Part shown: positions 43,143 through 51,752 of the stretch, in pieces
Layout of the letters: each line of letters starts with the position of its first letter
Position numbering within the stretch: the stretch's first letter is position 1
Assembly: GCA_913057645.1 (NCBI GenBank)
Contig: CAJXOU010000006.1
Span: forward strand, 1-64,000
Direction of reading: 5' to 3'
Origin: an uncultured Rhodobiaceae bacterium
GTDB lineage: Bacteria > Pseudomonadota > Alphaproteobacteria > Parvibaculales > Parvibaculaceae
DNA length: 64,000 bases
The notes under the pieces: generated by a model
What the model saw: the letters and a program-made list of their open reading frames with translations, nothing else
Databases searched by the model: none
What the model was told of the DNA's origin: nothing
Program-made: the position numbers and the translations under genes

Positions 43143-43175
43143 CCGGACGAATTATCAATTTTTATGAACGTCCGG
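43143..43175. promoter_or_regulatory. Inverted repeat upstream of the dioxygenase operon, operator candidate
   Basis: A perfect 7-bp inverted repeat (CCGGACG and CGTCCGG) flanks a 19-bp A/T-rich spacer, unusual in this GC-rich setting. It lies 90 bp before the first gene of the meta-cleavage operon. Elsewhere between 42968 and 43264 nothing else is recognised apart from the AGGAGG ribosome site. Confidence 0.45.
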
Positions 43176-43264
43176 ATTACGTGATTTCCTCCGACACGCT
43201 GCATGCTTTTCGCAACAACCGCCGCACGCGGAATTGCGAAAGCAGCGGAACAAGGAGGAAAGCC

Positions 43265-44647
43265 ATGGACTTGGTTCAAGAGCCGGGGAGCGCCCCGAGC
43301 AAATCTGAAATCCGTTCCTGTTTCGATCCCGCCGAGGGAACGCTCGATCGCCGGGTTTTCGCCGACCGGGAAATCTACGATCTGGAGATGCGCAACATCT
43401 TTGCGCGTGCCTGGAACTTCATGTGCCACGAAAGCCAGATACCCAATCCCGGCGACTACTTCATCAATTATATCGGTGAGGATCAGGTCATCGTCGTCCG
43501 CGACAGGCAGGGCGAGGTGCAGGTCCTGCTCAACACCTGCCGGCATCGCGGCAATGCGCTCTGCCGCGCCGAGCAGGGCAATGCCAAGTCCTTTGTCTGC
43601 TCCTATCACGGCTGGAACTACGACCTGAACGGCGACCTGATCGGCGTTCCCGGCATGACGGCCTATTACCGCAAGGACTTCGACAAGTCGCAATGGGGCC
43701 TCGCCAAGGCGGCGCAGGTGGATCATCTGCACGGCTTCTATTTCGCGACGCTCGATCCCGATACGCCCCCGCTCCCCGATTATCTGGGCGAGGTCGGCCG
43801 CATCGGCCTCGGCCTTCTCGTGGCGAACGGCCCCGTCGAGGTCGTGGACGGCGTCCAGAAGAACGTCATCGACTGCAACTGGAAGATTGCCGTCGACAAT
43901 CTCTTCGACTGGTACCATGTGCAATACAGCCATGCCTCGGCCGGCAATTCAGGAATCCTGGACATTGCCGCGATCCTGCATCCGAACAACCAGATGGTGA
44001 TGTTTGGAGAGTATGGGCACGCAATCAGCGGTCCGGTCATTCCCCCGGAGCGGCAGGCGGAAATCGACGCCATGAGCGATGAGGAAAGGTTCGCTGTTAC
44101 CGTCGCGAAAATGACCGAGGATCCGAACAGGCTCCCGCAGCCGCTTCGGATGAGTTTTGCGAAAGACATGCTCGGACCTACGGGTGTTCGCTGTATGGGG
44201 CATCCCAACATCTTCCCAAACCTCTGGGTCTCGACTGGCGGCACACAGCTTTCGTTGCGACTGCCACGGGGTCCCTTTGAAACGGAGATCTGGTGGTTCA
44301 CGGTCCTTCCGAAGGCGATGCCGGAGGAGATGAAGAAGAAACAGGTCGCCTTCATCACGCATCTGTTCGGCCCAGCCGGCCTGCTTGAGCAGGATGACGG
44401 CGAGAACTGGAGCCAGAGCACGCGCGCCTCGCGCGGTGTCAAGGCGCGGACCTATCGCCACCACATGGCGATGGGGCTCGGCCAGGACGAGGTGCTGACA
44501 GACGCCACTGGCACAAGCCGCGTGGAAACGACCATCAGTGAACACGCGCAGCGCTGGCTCTATACCAACTGGATGAACTGGCTGACGGCCGACAGCTGGG
44601 CCGAACTGAAGGCGAACCATCCATCCTTTCCGAAGGGGAGGGTCTGA
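43265..44647 (+). CDS. Aromatic ring-hydroxylating dioxygenase, alpha subunit
   Basis: 460 residues from the ATG at 43265, preceded by AGGAGG. The Rieske [2Fe-2S] centre is C92-x-H94 ... C112-x2-H115 (TCRHRGNALC and CSYHGW). The mononuclear iron site is in DWYHVQYSH (Asp215, His218, His223) with a late acidic ligand near 376 in LLEQDDGENW. It should add both atoms of O2 to an aromatic ring, giving a cis-dihydrodiol; electrons must come from a ferredoxin and reductase that are not in the window. The ring substrate cannot be predicted. The stop overlaps the beta start by one base. Confidence 0.92.
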   Translation: MDLVQEPGSAPSKSEIRSCFDPAEGTLDRRVFADREIYDLEMRNIFARAWNFMCHESQIPNPGDYFINYIGEDQVIVVRDRQGEVQVLLNTCRHRGNALCRAEQGNAKSFVCSYHGWNYDLNGDLIGVPGMTAYYRKDFDKSQWGLAKAAQVDHLHGFYFATLDPDTPPLPDYLGEVGRIGLGLLVANGPVEVVDGVQKNVIDCNWKIAVDNLFDWYHVQYSHASAGNSGILDIAAILHPNNQMVMFGEYGHAISGPVIPPERQAEIDAMSDEERFAVTVAKMTEDPNRLPQPLRMSFAKDMLGPTGVRCMGHPNIFPNLWVSTGGTQLSLRLPRGPFETEIWWFTVLPKAMPEEMKKKQVAFITHLFGPAGLLEQDDGENWSQSTRASRGVKARTYRHHMAMGLGQDEVLTDATGTSRVETTISEHAQRWLYTNWMNWLTADSWAELKANHPSFPKGRV

Positions 44648-45210
44648 TGTCGCAGGCAAGGGCGGTGGAAGCCGAAACATCCGGTCTCGACGCACTTTCT
44701 CTCCAGCAGCGGATGGAGCTGCAATACGAGATCGAGCAGTTCCTCTATGCGGAGGCGGCGATGCTCGACGGGCGCGAATATCGCGCCTGGCTCGATCTCT
44801 GGACCGAGGATTGCAGCTACTGGATGCCGATCCGGCGGACGGTGACGCTGTCCGACATCGACCGGGAATTCACGAAGCGCGGCGACATGTCCTTTTACGA
44901 CGATGACAAGCAGGCGCTGGCGATGCGCGTCGCCAAGATGGAGTCCGGATCGTCCTGGTCCGAAGACCCGCCATCCCGCACGCGCCATATCGTCGACAAT
45001 GTCCGTATCACTGCCGTGAACGGCGCGGAGACGACGGTCGACGTTGCCTTCATCCTCTACCGCAGCCGTCTCAATACGGAGGAGAGCATGTGGGTCGGAC
45101 GGCGCGTCGATACGCTTCGCCGCGTCGATGCCGCGCTCAAGCTCTGCGGACGGGAAATTTATCTCGACCAGACGCTGATCCGGGCAACGAACATGAGCAC
45201 CTTGTTCTAG
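44647..45210 (+). CDS. Aromatic ring-hydroxylating dioxygenase, beta subunit
   Basis: 187 residues of the NTF2-like small-subunit fold. The signature is seen in EQFLYAEAAMLDGREYRAWLDLWTEDCSYWMPI near the N-terminus, and RTRHIVDNVRI and FILYRSRLNTEESMWVGRR later. The subunit has no cofactor; it supports the alpha hexamer. It overlaps the alpha gene by one base (TGATG) and is followed by 138 bp that contain a palindromic repeat before the next gene. Confidence 0.92.
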   Translation: MSQARAVEAETSGLDALSLQQRMELQYEIEQFLYAEAAMLDGREYRAWLDLWTEDCSYWMPIRRTVTLSDIDREFTKRGDMSFYDDDKQALAMRVAKMESGSSWSEDPPSRTRHIVDNVRITAVNGAETTVDVAFILYRSRLNTEESMWVGRRVDTLRRVDAALKLCGREIYLDQTLIRATNMSTLF

Positions 45211-45309
45211 AGCGTTTCCAGGCCAAGTGGAAGCCGGTTGGCCGTCCGGAAACGCGACAAAACAAAGACTTGGAGACGTTCATCGTCTCCGTGAAACGAT
45301 GAACGTCTC
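45210..45309. repeat. Palindromic intergenic repeat inside the operon
   Basis: GAGCGTTTCC at 45210 pairs with GGAAACGC at 45248, giving an element of the GAGCGTTTCC...GGAAACGCGACAAAAC type widespread between genes of Rhizobiales (from memory). Next to it, GAGACGTTCATCGT (45273-45286) and ACGATGAACGTCTC (45296-45309) form a perfect 14-bp stem with a 9-nt loop. The element separates the two dioxygenase genes from the rest of the operon. Confidence 0.75.
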
Positions 45310-45348
45310 TAGCACAGGGCTTGTAACTTTCAAGGAGCGGGGAGGCTC

Positions 45349-46179
45349 ATGGGAAGAATGGAAGGAGAAGTCGCGCTTGTGACGGGAGGCGCATCGGGCC
45401 TCGGCCGCGCCATCGTCGACAGGTTCGTGGAGGAAGGCGCGCGCGTGGTCGTCTTCGACCGCTCGGAGGCGAAGCTTCAGGACGTGAAGCGCAGCCATGG
45501 CGACGCCGTCGCGATCCATGCGGGCGACGTGCGCTCCGGGCCGGACAACAAGGCGGCCGTTGCACTGGCGGTCGAGCGTTTCGGCAAGCTCGACTGCGCC
45601 ATCGGCAATGCCGGCATCTGGGACTACAGCGTCACGCTCGACGACATGCCGGAAGAGCAGATCGACGGCGCCTTCGACGAATTGTTCGGCGTCAATGTGA
45701 AGGGCTACCTGCATCTCGCAAAGGCGGCGCTGCCGGCGCTGGTCCGCTCCGGCGGCTCGCTCGTCTATACGGTTTCCAATGCCGGCTTCGATCCGGCGGG
45801 CGGCGGCGCGCTCTACACCGCGTCGAAACATGCGGTTGTCGGATTGATCCGCCAGCTCGCTTTCGAATTCGCCCCCACCGTCCGCGTCAATGGCGTTGCG
45901 CCGGGGCCGATCGATACCGACCTGCGCGGGCCGGCTGCGCTCGGCCTTGCCGACAAGGCGATCAGCAGCATCGATCTGCCGGCGGTCGCGGCCCCTGGCG
46001 TGCCGCTCGGCCGTGTGCCGGCGGCTGCGGAATATGCCGGCTCCTATGTCTATTTCGCGTCGCGGCGGGACAGCGCGCCCGCAACCGGCGGCGTCCTGAT
46101 CTGCGAGACGGGCATTGGCGTCCGGGGCATCGGCGTCGTCGCGGCGGGCGCGGGCCTTGCCGGCAAATACAGTACATAG
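45349..46179 (+). CDS. cis-Dihydrodiol dehydrogenase (SDR family)
   Basis: 276 residues. The NAD-binding motif is TGGASGLGRA (~12-21), NAGIWD follows, and the SDR catalytic residues lie in YTVSNAGFDPAGGGALYTASKHAV (Ser, Tyr, Lys). The sequence is of the BphB/cis-toluene-dihydrodiol dehydrogenase type, which rearomatises the dihydrodiol to a catechol while reducing NAD+. GGAGCGGGGAGGC lies before the ATG. Its place between the dioxygenase and the extradiol enzyme supports the assignment. Confidence 0.85.
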   Translation: MGRMEGEVALVTGGASGLGRAIVDRFVEEGARVVVFDRSEAKLQDVKRSHGDAVAIHAGDVRSGPDNKAAVALAVERFGKLDCAIGNAGIWDYSVTLDDMPEEQIDGAFDELFGVNVKGYLHLAKAALPALVRSGGSLVYTVSNAGFDPAGGGALYTASKHAVVGLIRQLAFEFAPTVRVNGVAPGPIDTDLRGPAALGLADKAISSIDLPAVAAPGVPLGRVPAAAEYAGSYVYFASRRDSAPATGGVLICETGIGVRGIGVVAAGAGLAGKYST

Positions 46180-46192
46180 AGGAGAGAAACCG

Positions 46193-47065
46193 ATGGGCGT
46201 TGCATCGCTTGGATATATCGGCTTCGAGGTCAGCGACCTCAAGGCATGGGATGATTACCTGACGGGCTTTCTGGGTCTGATGCCGGGACACGGCAACGGC
46301 GCCTCGGCCCGCTACCGGATGGACGATCGCGCCTTCCGTATCCATCTCGACAAGGGGGCGGCGGACGACATTTCCTTCATCGGGCTCGAAGTCGAAACGC
46401 CGGAAGGATTGCAGGCCCTCCGCGAGCGTCTTGAAAAGGCGGGCGTCCCATGCGCGCCTGCATCCGACAATCTGAAGAAGGAGCGCGGTGTGCGCGACCT
46501 TCTCGTCCTCACCGATCCGGCAGGACTTCAGGTCGAGGTCTATGTCGGCGCGACGGCGCTCACCAATATGCCGTTCCATTCTCCGGCGGGTGTGTCCGGC
46601 TTCATGACGGGTGGCCAGGGCGCCGGCCATGTCGTTCTGGCTTCCGAGAAGATCGACGAGAACCGCGATTTCTACACGCGGCTCCTCGGCTTCCGGCTTT
46701 CCGACACGATGGGCATGGCGATTTCACCCGACTTCACGCTGGTGCTCGAATTCTACCACTGCAATCCGCGTCACCACACGCTGGCGCTGGCGCCGATGCC
46801 CGCGCCGAAGCGGCTGCACCACTTCATGGTGGAAATGGCGACGCTGGACGATGTCGGATTTGCGATGGACCGCATCGGTGCATGCGGCGTGAAGCAAACC
46901 ATGACACTGGGCAAGCATTCAAACGACCGGATGGTCTCGTTCTATGCCGCAACGCCGTCGGGCTTCGAGGTCGAGGTCGGCACCGCCGGTATCGAGGTTC
47001 ATGACGATGTCTGGCGCGTGACCCATCACGAGGCCATCAGCATGTGGGGCCACAAGCGCGTCTAG
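46193..47065 (+). CDS. Type I extradiol ring-cleavage dioxygenase (BphC-like)
   Basis: 290 residues from the ATG at 46193 with GAGGAGAG upstream. It has two vicinal-oxygen-chelate domains. The iron ligands are His146 in GAGHVVLAS, His209 or His210 in KRLHHFMVE, and Glu261 in FEVEVG, as in BphC. It cleaves the catechol ring next to its hydroxyls to give a yellow semialdehyde or dienoate. The length and sequence fit the two-domain BphC/HsaC branch rather than catechol 2,3-dioxygenase, suggesting a bulky or substituted ring; this is inference. Confidence 0.9.
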   Translation: MGVASLGYIGFEVSDLKAWDDYLTGFLGLMPGHGNGASARYRMDDRAFRIHLDKGAADDISFIGLEVETPEGLQALRERLEKAGVPCAPASDNLKKERGVRDLLVLTDPAGLQVEVYVGATALTNMPFHSPAGVSGFMTGGQGAGHVVLASEKIDENRDFYTRLLGFRLSDTMGMAISPDFTLVLEFYHCNPRHHTLALAPMPAPKRLHHFMVEMATLDDVGFAMDRIGACGVKQTMTLGKHSNDRMVSFYAATPSGFEVEVGTAGIEVHDDVWRVTHHEAISMWGHKRV

Positions 47066-47091
47066 AAGAATAGCAAACGGGGAAAAGTTTC

Positions 47092-47943
47092 ATGAGCATC
47101 ACGGAAGAAGGCACCAGCCGGTTCGTCACGGTCAAGGGCGTCAGGATTCACTACAACGAAGCGGGCACGGGCCCGGTGCTCGTTCTCATTCACGGCGGCG
47201 GACCGGGCGCCAGCGGCTGGTCGAACTACAACCGCAACATCGAGGTGCTGGCGCGGAGCTTCCGTGTGATCGTTCCCGACCTGCCGGGCTTCGGCAAGTC
47301 GGACATCAAGCCGAAGGGCAGCGCCATGCCGGCCTGGTATGCGACGAAGATGGGCGAGTTCCTCGACGAGCTTGGCATCGACAAGGCGCATTTCGTCGGC
47401 AACTCGCTGGGCGGCATGGTGACCTTGCGTCTGGCGCTGGACCGGCCGGAGAAGGTCGATCGCATGGTGCTGATGGGCCCGGGCGGCAGCATTCCGATGT
47501 TCAGTCAGTTTCCGACCGAAGCGATCAAGACGCTTCTGTTTTTCTACGACGGTCCGGGCCCCTCGATCGAGCGCTTGCGCGGCTTCGTGAAGGACTTCGT
47601 CTACGACCCCTCTCAGATCACGGAAGAGCTGCTTGAAGGTCGGATGAAGACGGCCTTGCAGCCGCATATCGTCGAGACGCCGCCCATGCGTCCCGATCCC
47701 AAGGCGCTGATGGAGCCGGTCTGGAACGATCCGCGCCTCGCCTCGCTGAAGCATGAGACGATGATCATCTGGGGCCGCGAGGACAGGGTGATGCCCATCG
47801 ACATGGCCTTCCCGCTGCTCAAGCAGATTCCGCGGGCGCGTCTCTTCGTGCTGCCGCAATGCGGACACTGGGCGCAATGGGAACACGCGGATGAATTCAA
47901 CCGCGTGACGGGCGATTTCTTCGGGGCGGCCGATGCCGCATGA
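47092..47943 (+). CDS. Meta-cleavage product (MCP) hydrolase, BphD/HsaD-like alpha/beta hydrolase
   Basis: 283 residues. The oxyanion loop HGGGPGASGWSNY (~34-46), the nucleophile GNSLGG (Ser105), the acid GREDRVMP and the base CGHWAQWE are all typical of carbon-carbon bond hydrolases of the BphD/HsaD group. It cleaves the ring-fission product to 2-hydroxypenta-2,4-dienoate and an acid. A hydrolase rather than a dehydrogenase after ring fission means the original substrate probably carries a side chain or second ring. It overlaps the hydratase gene by 11 bp. Confidence 0.9.
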   Translation: MSITEEGTSRFVTVKGVRIHYNEAGTGPVLVLIHGGGPGASGWSNYNRNIEVLARSFRVIVPDLPGFGKSDIKPKGSAMPAWYATKMGEFLDELGIDKAHFVGNSLGGMVTLRLALDRPEKVDRMVLMGPGGSIPMFSQFPTEAIKTLLFFYDGPGPSIERLRGFVKDFVYDPSQITEELLEGRMKTALQPHIVETPPMRPDPKALMEPVWNDPRLASLKHETMIIWGREDRVMPIDMAFPLLKQIPRARLFVLPQCGHWAQWEHADEFNRVTGDFFGAADAA

Positions 47944-48712
47944 TCTGAATGCGATAGCGGCTGCCCTGGCCGAGGCACGACATGGCCGGACCCCCATACC
48001 CCCGGTCACCGAAACCTCCTCCGGTTTCGACGTTGCCTCGGCCTATGCCGTTCAGGAGATCAATACGCAGAGGCGTCTCGCGGCGGGTGAGCGTATTGTG
48101 GGCCGGAAGATCGGGCTCACGTCACCCGCCGTGCAGGCGCAGCTTGGCGTGAGCGAGCCCGATTACGGCATGTTGTTCGATGTCGACGATGTGAGCGGCA
48201 GGGCATCCGTCGCCATGTCGGAGCTGATGCAGCCCAAGGTGGAAGCCGAGATCGCCTTCGTGCTCGGCAAATCCATAAGCCGGCCCGATCCGAGCCTGGA
48301 GGAAATCGCTTCCGCCATCGACTACGCGGTGGCGGCGGTGGAAATCGTCGACAGCGCCATTGCCGACTGGCGGATCACGCTTGCCGATACGGTCGCGGAT
48401 AATGCCTCGGGCGCGAAATTCGCGCTGGGAAGCGACCGCCGCAAATTGTCGGACATCGACCTGCATCTGGGCGGCATGGAAATGTGTCTCGACGGCCGCC
48501 AGGTATCGGTCGGCGTCGCGGCGGCCTGCCTCGGCAATCCGCTGAATGCAACGCGCTGGCTTGCGAAGAAGATGGCGGAGGTCGGTCGTCCGCTCGAAGC
48601 CGGCGACATCGTTCTCTCCGGCGCCCTCGGCCCGATGTGCAATGCGGTCGCGGGCAGCGCGTTCACCGTTTACGTGCAGGGCTTCAAGCCGCTGCATGTC
48701 GCCTTCGAATAG
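47933..48712 (+). CDS. mhpD: 2-Hydroxypenta-2,4-dienoate hydratase
   Basis: 259 residues, the usual length. Family blocks are GRKIGLTSPAVQAQLGV, PDYGMLFDVD, QPKVEAEIAFVLGK (metal-binding glutamates) and EIVDSAIADWRITLADTVADNASG. It adds water to the dienoate to form 4-hydroxy-2-oxovalerate. The gene overlaps the hydrolase by 11 bp and is followed 9 bp later by the aldehyde dehydrogenase, so the lower pathway is one unit. Confidence 0.92.
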   Translation: MPHDLNAIAAALAEARHGRTPIPPVTETSSGFDVASAYAVQEINTQRRLAAGERIVGRKIGLTSPAVQAQLGVSEPDYGMLFDVDDVSGRASVAMSELMQPKVEAEIAFVLGKSISRPDPSLEEIASAIDYAVAAVEIVDSAIADWRITLADTVADNASGAKFALGSDRRKLSDIDLHLGGMEMCLDGRQVSVGVAAACLGNPLNATRWLAKKMAEVGRPLEAGDIVLSGALGPMCNAVAGSAFTVYVQGFKPLHVAFE

Positions 48713-48721
48713 GAGAAGCGC

Positions 48722-49669
48722 ATGACCGGAGCGAAGGGGAGGGTGCGCGCCGCGATCATCGGCTCGGGCAATATCGGCACCGACCTGATGATCAAGATCA
48801 TGCGCCTCTCCAAAGTTCTGGAGATGGCGGCGATGGTGGGTATCGATCCGGTGTCCGACGGGCTGGCGCGGGCGACGAGGCTCGGCGTCACCACGACGGC
48901 GGGCGGCATCGAGGGACTTGTGGCGCTGCCGGAATTCGCGGGCATCGGCATCGTCTTCGATGCGACCTCGGCGGGCGCGCACCGCCATCACAATGAAATC
49001 CTGCAGGCGCATGGCAAGCAGGTGATCGACCTGACGCCCGCCGCCATCGGTCCTTATGTGGTGCCGAGCGTCAATCTCGACAGGCTCGCAAACGAGCGGA
49101 ACCTGAACATGGTCACCTGCGGCGGCCAGGCGACGATCCCCATGGTTGCCGCTGTCAGCAGCGTATCGCCAGTGCTTTATGGCGAGATCGTCGCCTCCAT
49201 CGCCTCGAAATCGGCCGGCCCCGGCACGCGCGCGAATATCGACGAGTTCACGCAGACGACGGCACACGCCATCGAAAGCGTCGGTGGCGCCACGCGCGGC
49301 AAGGCGATCATCATCCTCAATCCAGCCGAGCCGCCGCTCATCATGCGCGACACGGTGCATTGCCTGTGCGACGACGCGGACCCGGCGAAGATCGTCGCCG
49401 CCATCGAGACGAAAGTTGCCGAGGTTCAGGCCTATGTGCCGGGCTACCGCCTGAAGCAGGCCGTACAGATCGAGAAAGTAGGCGGCAACAACCCGCTTTA
49501 CCTGCCGGACATGGACCGCTCCTTCACCGGCCTCAAGGTCAGCACCTTTCTCGAAGTCGAAGGGGCGGGGCATTACCTGCCGTCCTATGCGGGCAATCTC
49601 GACATCATGACCTCGGCGGCGCTCCGCACCGCCGAAGCGCTCGTTCAGCAATGGCAGGTGGCGGCATGA
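48722..49669 (+). CDS. mhpF: Acetaldehyde dehydrogenase (acylating)
   Basis: 315 residues. The Rossmann motif is [10 protein letters not shown] (~13-22) and the catalytic cysteine is C133 in [11 protein letters not shown]. The [12 protein letters not shown] block is diagnostic of the aldolase-partnered family (DmpF/BphJ/MhpF). It converts acetaldehyde, channelled from the aldolase, with CoA and NAD+ to acetyl-CoA. The stop overlaps the aldolase start by four bases, as usual for this enzyme pair. Confidence 0.95.
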   Translation: MTGAKGRVRAAIIGSGNIGTDLMIKIMRLSKVLEMAAMVGIDPVSDGLARATRLGVTTTAGGIEGLVALPEFAGIGIVFDATSAGAHRHHNEILQAHGKQVIDLTPAAIGPYVVPSVNLDRLANERNLNMVTCGGQATIPMVAAVSSVSPVLYGEIVASIASKSAGPGTRANIDEFTQTTAHAIESVGGATRGKAIIILNPAEPPLIMRDTVHCLCDDADPAKIVAAIETKVAEVQAYVPGYRLKQAVQIEKVGGNNPLYLPDMDRSFTGLKVSTFLEVEGAGHYLPSYAGNLDIMTSAALRTAEALVQQWQVAA

Positions 49670-50697
49670 CCGGTCCGGGCCGTCTCTACATCCAGGACGT
49701 GACGCTGCGCGACGGCATGCATGCGATCCGGCATCAATATTCCCTAGATCATGTGCGCGCCATCGCCCGCGCGCTGGACAAGGCCGGCGTCGATGCGATC
49801 GAGATCGCGCATGGCGACGGCCTCTCCGGCTCCAGCCTCAATTACGGTTTCGGTGCCTGCACCGACTGGGCATGGATCGAAGCGGTCTGCGAGACCGTCA
49901 AATCGGCCGTCGTCACGACGCTGCTCCTGCCGGGCATCGGAACCATCGAGGATCTGCGCCGGGCGCAAGGAATGGGCGTCCGGTCGGTCCGTGTCGCGAC
50001 GCATTGCACCGAAGCGGATGTCGCGCGGCAGCATATCGAGTCGGCGCGCAATCTCGGCATGGATGTCTCCGGCTTCCTGATGATGAGCCATATGTCGCCG
50101 CCCGATGCCCTGGCACGCCAGGCGAAGCTGATGGAGAGCTACGGCGCCCATTGCGTCTACGTGACCGACAGCGGTGGCGCGATGACGATGGATGACGTCG
50201 CCGCGCGGCTTCGCGCCTATGACGAGGTGCTGAAACCGGAAACGCAGCGCGGCATCCATGCGCATCACAATCTGTCGCTCGGCGTCGCAAATTCCATCGC
50301 TGCCGTTCAGAACGGCGCTGTCCGCGTCGATGCGTCGCTCACGGGCATGGGCGCAGGGGCAGGCAACACGCCGCTGGAAGTCTTCATCGCCGCCGCCGAC
50401 CGATACGGCTGGGCGCATGGCTGCGATCTGCTCGCGCTCATGGATGCAGCGGAAGACATTGTGCGGCCTCTGCAGGACAGGCCGGTGCGCGTGGACCGCG
50501 AAACCCTCAGCCTCGGCTATGCGGGCGTTTATTCGAGCTTCCTGCGTCATGCGGAAACCGCGTCGGAACGCTACGGCGTCGATGTACGCAAAATTCTGCT
50601 GGAAGCCGGCAAACGCGCTATGGTTGGCGGGCAGGAGGATATGATCGTGGATATCGCCCTCGATCTCGCGCGGCAGGACGCAGCGCGCTCGGATTGA
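49666..50697 (+). CDS. mhpE: 4-Hydroxy-2-oxovalerate aldolase
   Basis: 343 residues from the ATG at 49666; the frame is open further left only inside the preceding gene. It is a DRE-TIM-like metallolyase: [14 protein letters not shown] near the N-terminus with the metal Asp, and [15 protein letters not shown] with metal histidines. [20 protein letters not shown] and the C-terminal dimer domain are as in BphI/DmpG. It splits 4-hydroxy-2-oxovalerate to pyruvate and acetaldehyde and tunnels the aldehyde to the partner dehydrogenase. It ends 25 bp before the AraC regulator. Confidence 0.95.
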   Translation: MTGPGRLYIQDVTLRDGMHAIRHQYSLDHVRAIARALDKAGVDAIEIAHGDGLSGSSLNYGFGACTDWAWIEAVCETVKSAVVTTLLLPGIGTIEDLRRAQGMGVRSVRVATHCTEADVARQHIESARNLGMDVSGFLMMSHMSPPDALARQAKLMESYGAHCVYVTDSGGAMTMDDVAARLRAYDEVLKPETQRGIHAHHNLSLGVANSIAAVQNGAVRVDASLTGMGAGAGNTPLEVFIAAADRYGWAHGCDLLALMDAAEDIVRPLQDRPVRVDRETLSLGYAGVYSSFLRHAETASERYGVDVRKILLEAGKRAMVGGQEDMIVDIALDLARQDAARSD

Positions 50698-50722
50698 GCT
50701 CTTGGGAGGGAGCCGATCGGTC

Positions 50723-51706
50723 ATGACCGGGAGAGAAAAGGCCGAAGCGGCAAGCCTGCATCCGGCCGCCATTTTCGGTGCCAGCGAAGTTCGCGCCGAT
50801 GTGCGGATGGACGGCGTTTATTTTTTCCGTTCCTCGGCGGACTATCCGTTCAACAAGACGCTCGATGCCGGCGACTTCTCCTATTGCTTCATGGTGCGCC
50901 GCGGGGAACTCCGCCTCACCATCGACTTTCCCGAGCCGCGGGTGATCGACCTGAAGCCGGGCGCGATCGTCGGCGTGAGTGGGCTCGCGCCGCACCGGTT
51001 TCATTCGCTGCCGGACATGGTGGCCACCCCTGCGGATGGCTTCGAGCGGATACCGATTACTGAAGAGATCGGGCCCGGGAAGGACGTCGAACTTCTGCTC
51101 GGCGTGGTCCCTTCGGAAAACATCGCCCTGACGAACCTGATCATCGGTCCGCTCTATCTCAGCCCCGAGACCTCGCCCGAATTCACGCGTCGCATCTGGA
51201 AGGCGGCCGAACTTCTCGATGAGGAGTTTATCGGTGCGGGTCTGGAATATGGCCAGGCGATCATCGTCCGGCGGATCGCCGAAATCATTCTCATCAACAT
51301 GACCCGTTCCCTGCTGGCCGCGCAGGGAGAGGCCGGAGAGCGCGAGCCGGGGCCCATCAGGAACAGAGGCGTAATCTCGGCTATTCGCGCATTCCTGGAT
51401 GACCCGCTGAAGGACTGGAGCATCGACAGGCTGGCAAAACATGCAGGCATGTCGCGAACGAAATTCGCCGAGGACTTCCGGCGCGTCGTCGGCAGTACGC
51501 CGATGCAGACGCTCGCACGTCTGCGCCTGACGCTCGTGATGCGGAAGATGCTTGTCGACGAACTCTCGGTCGAGGAGGCGGCCGATATGGCGGGCTACAG
51601 CTCCTCCGCTGCTTTCATTCGCGCCTTCAGCCGCGAATTCGGCGCAACGCCGCTCCAGTGGCGCAAGATGCAAATGCCCCGCGCTGACGCAGGTCGGCCG
51701 GGTTGA
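50723..51706 (+). CDS. AraC family regulator (cupin-type sensor), likely controls the aromatic operon
   Basis: 327 residues from the ATG at 50723 (GGGAGGGAG upstream); a TTG at 50702 is in frame. The N-terminal ~200 residues fit the cupin_6/AraC_binding_2 sensor (VYFFRSSADYPFNKTLDAGDFSYCFMVRRGELRL, then LKPGAIVGVSGLAPHRF). The C-terminal double HTH is WSIDRLAKHAGMSRTKFAEDFRRVVG and LSVEEAADMAGYSSSAAFIRAFSREFG, with the PLQWR closing motif. It is not close to the two AraC paralogs at 4192-6365, which use a different sensor. Position as the last gene of the operon makes it the likely activator. Confidence 0.88.
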   Translation: MTGREKAEAASLHPAAIFGASEVRADVRMDGVYFFRSSADYPFNKTLDAGDFSYCFMVRRGELRLTIDFPEPRVIDLKPGAIVGVSGLAPHRFHSLPDMVATPADGFERIPITEEIGPGKDVELLLGVVPSENIALTNLIIGPLYLSPETSPEFTRRIWKAAELLDEEFIGAGLEYGQAIIVRRIAEIILINMTRSLLAAQGEAGEREPGPIRNRGVISAIRAFLDDPLKDWSIDRLAKHAGMSRTKFAEDFRRVVGSTPMQTLARLRLTLVMRKMLVDELSVEEAADMAGYSSSAAFIRAFSREFGATPLQWRKMQMPRADAGRPG

Positions 51707-51752
51707 TGCCGACCTTGAACCGGCACATTGAATTTTATGTGCGGCCGGCCAC

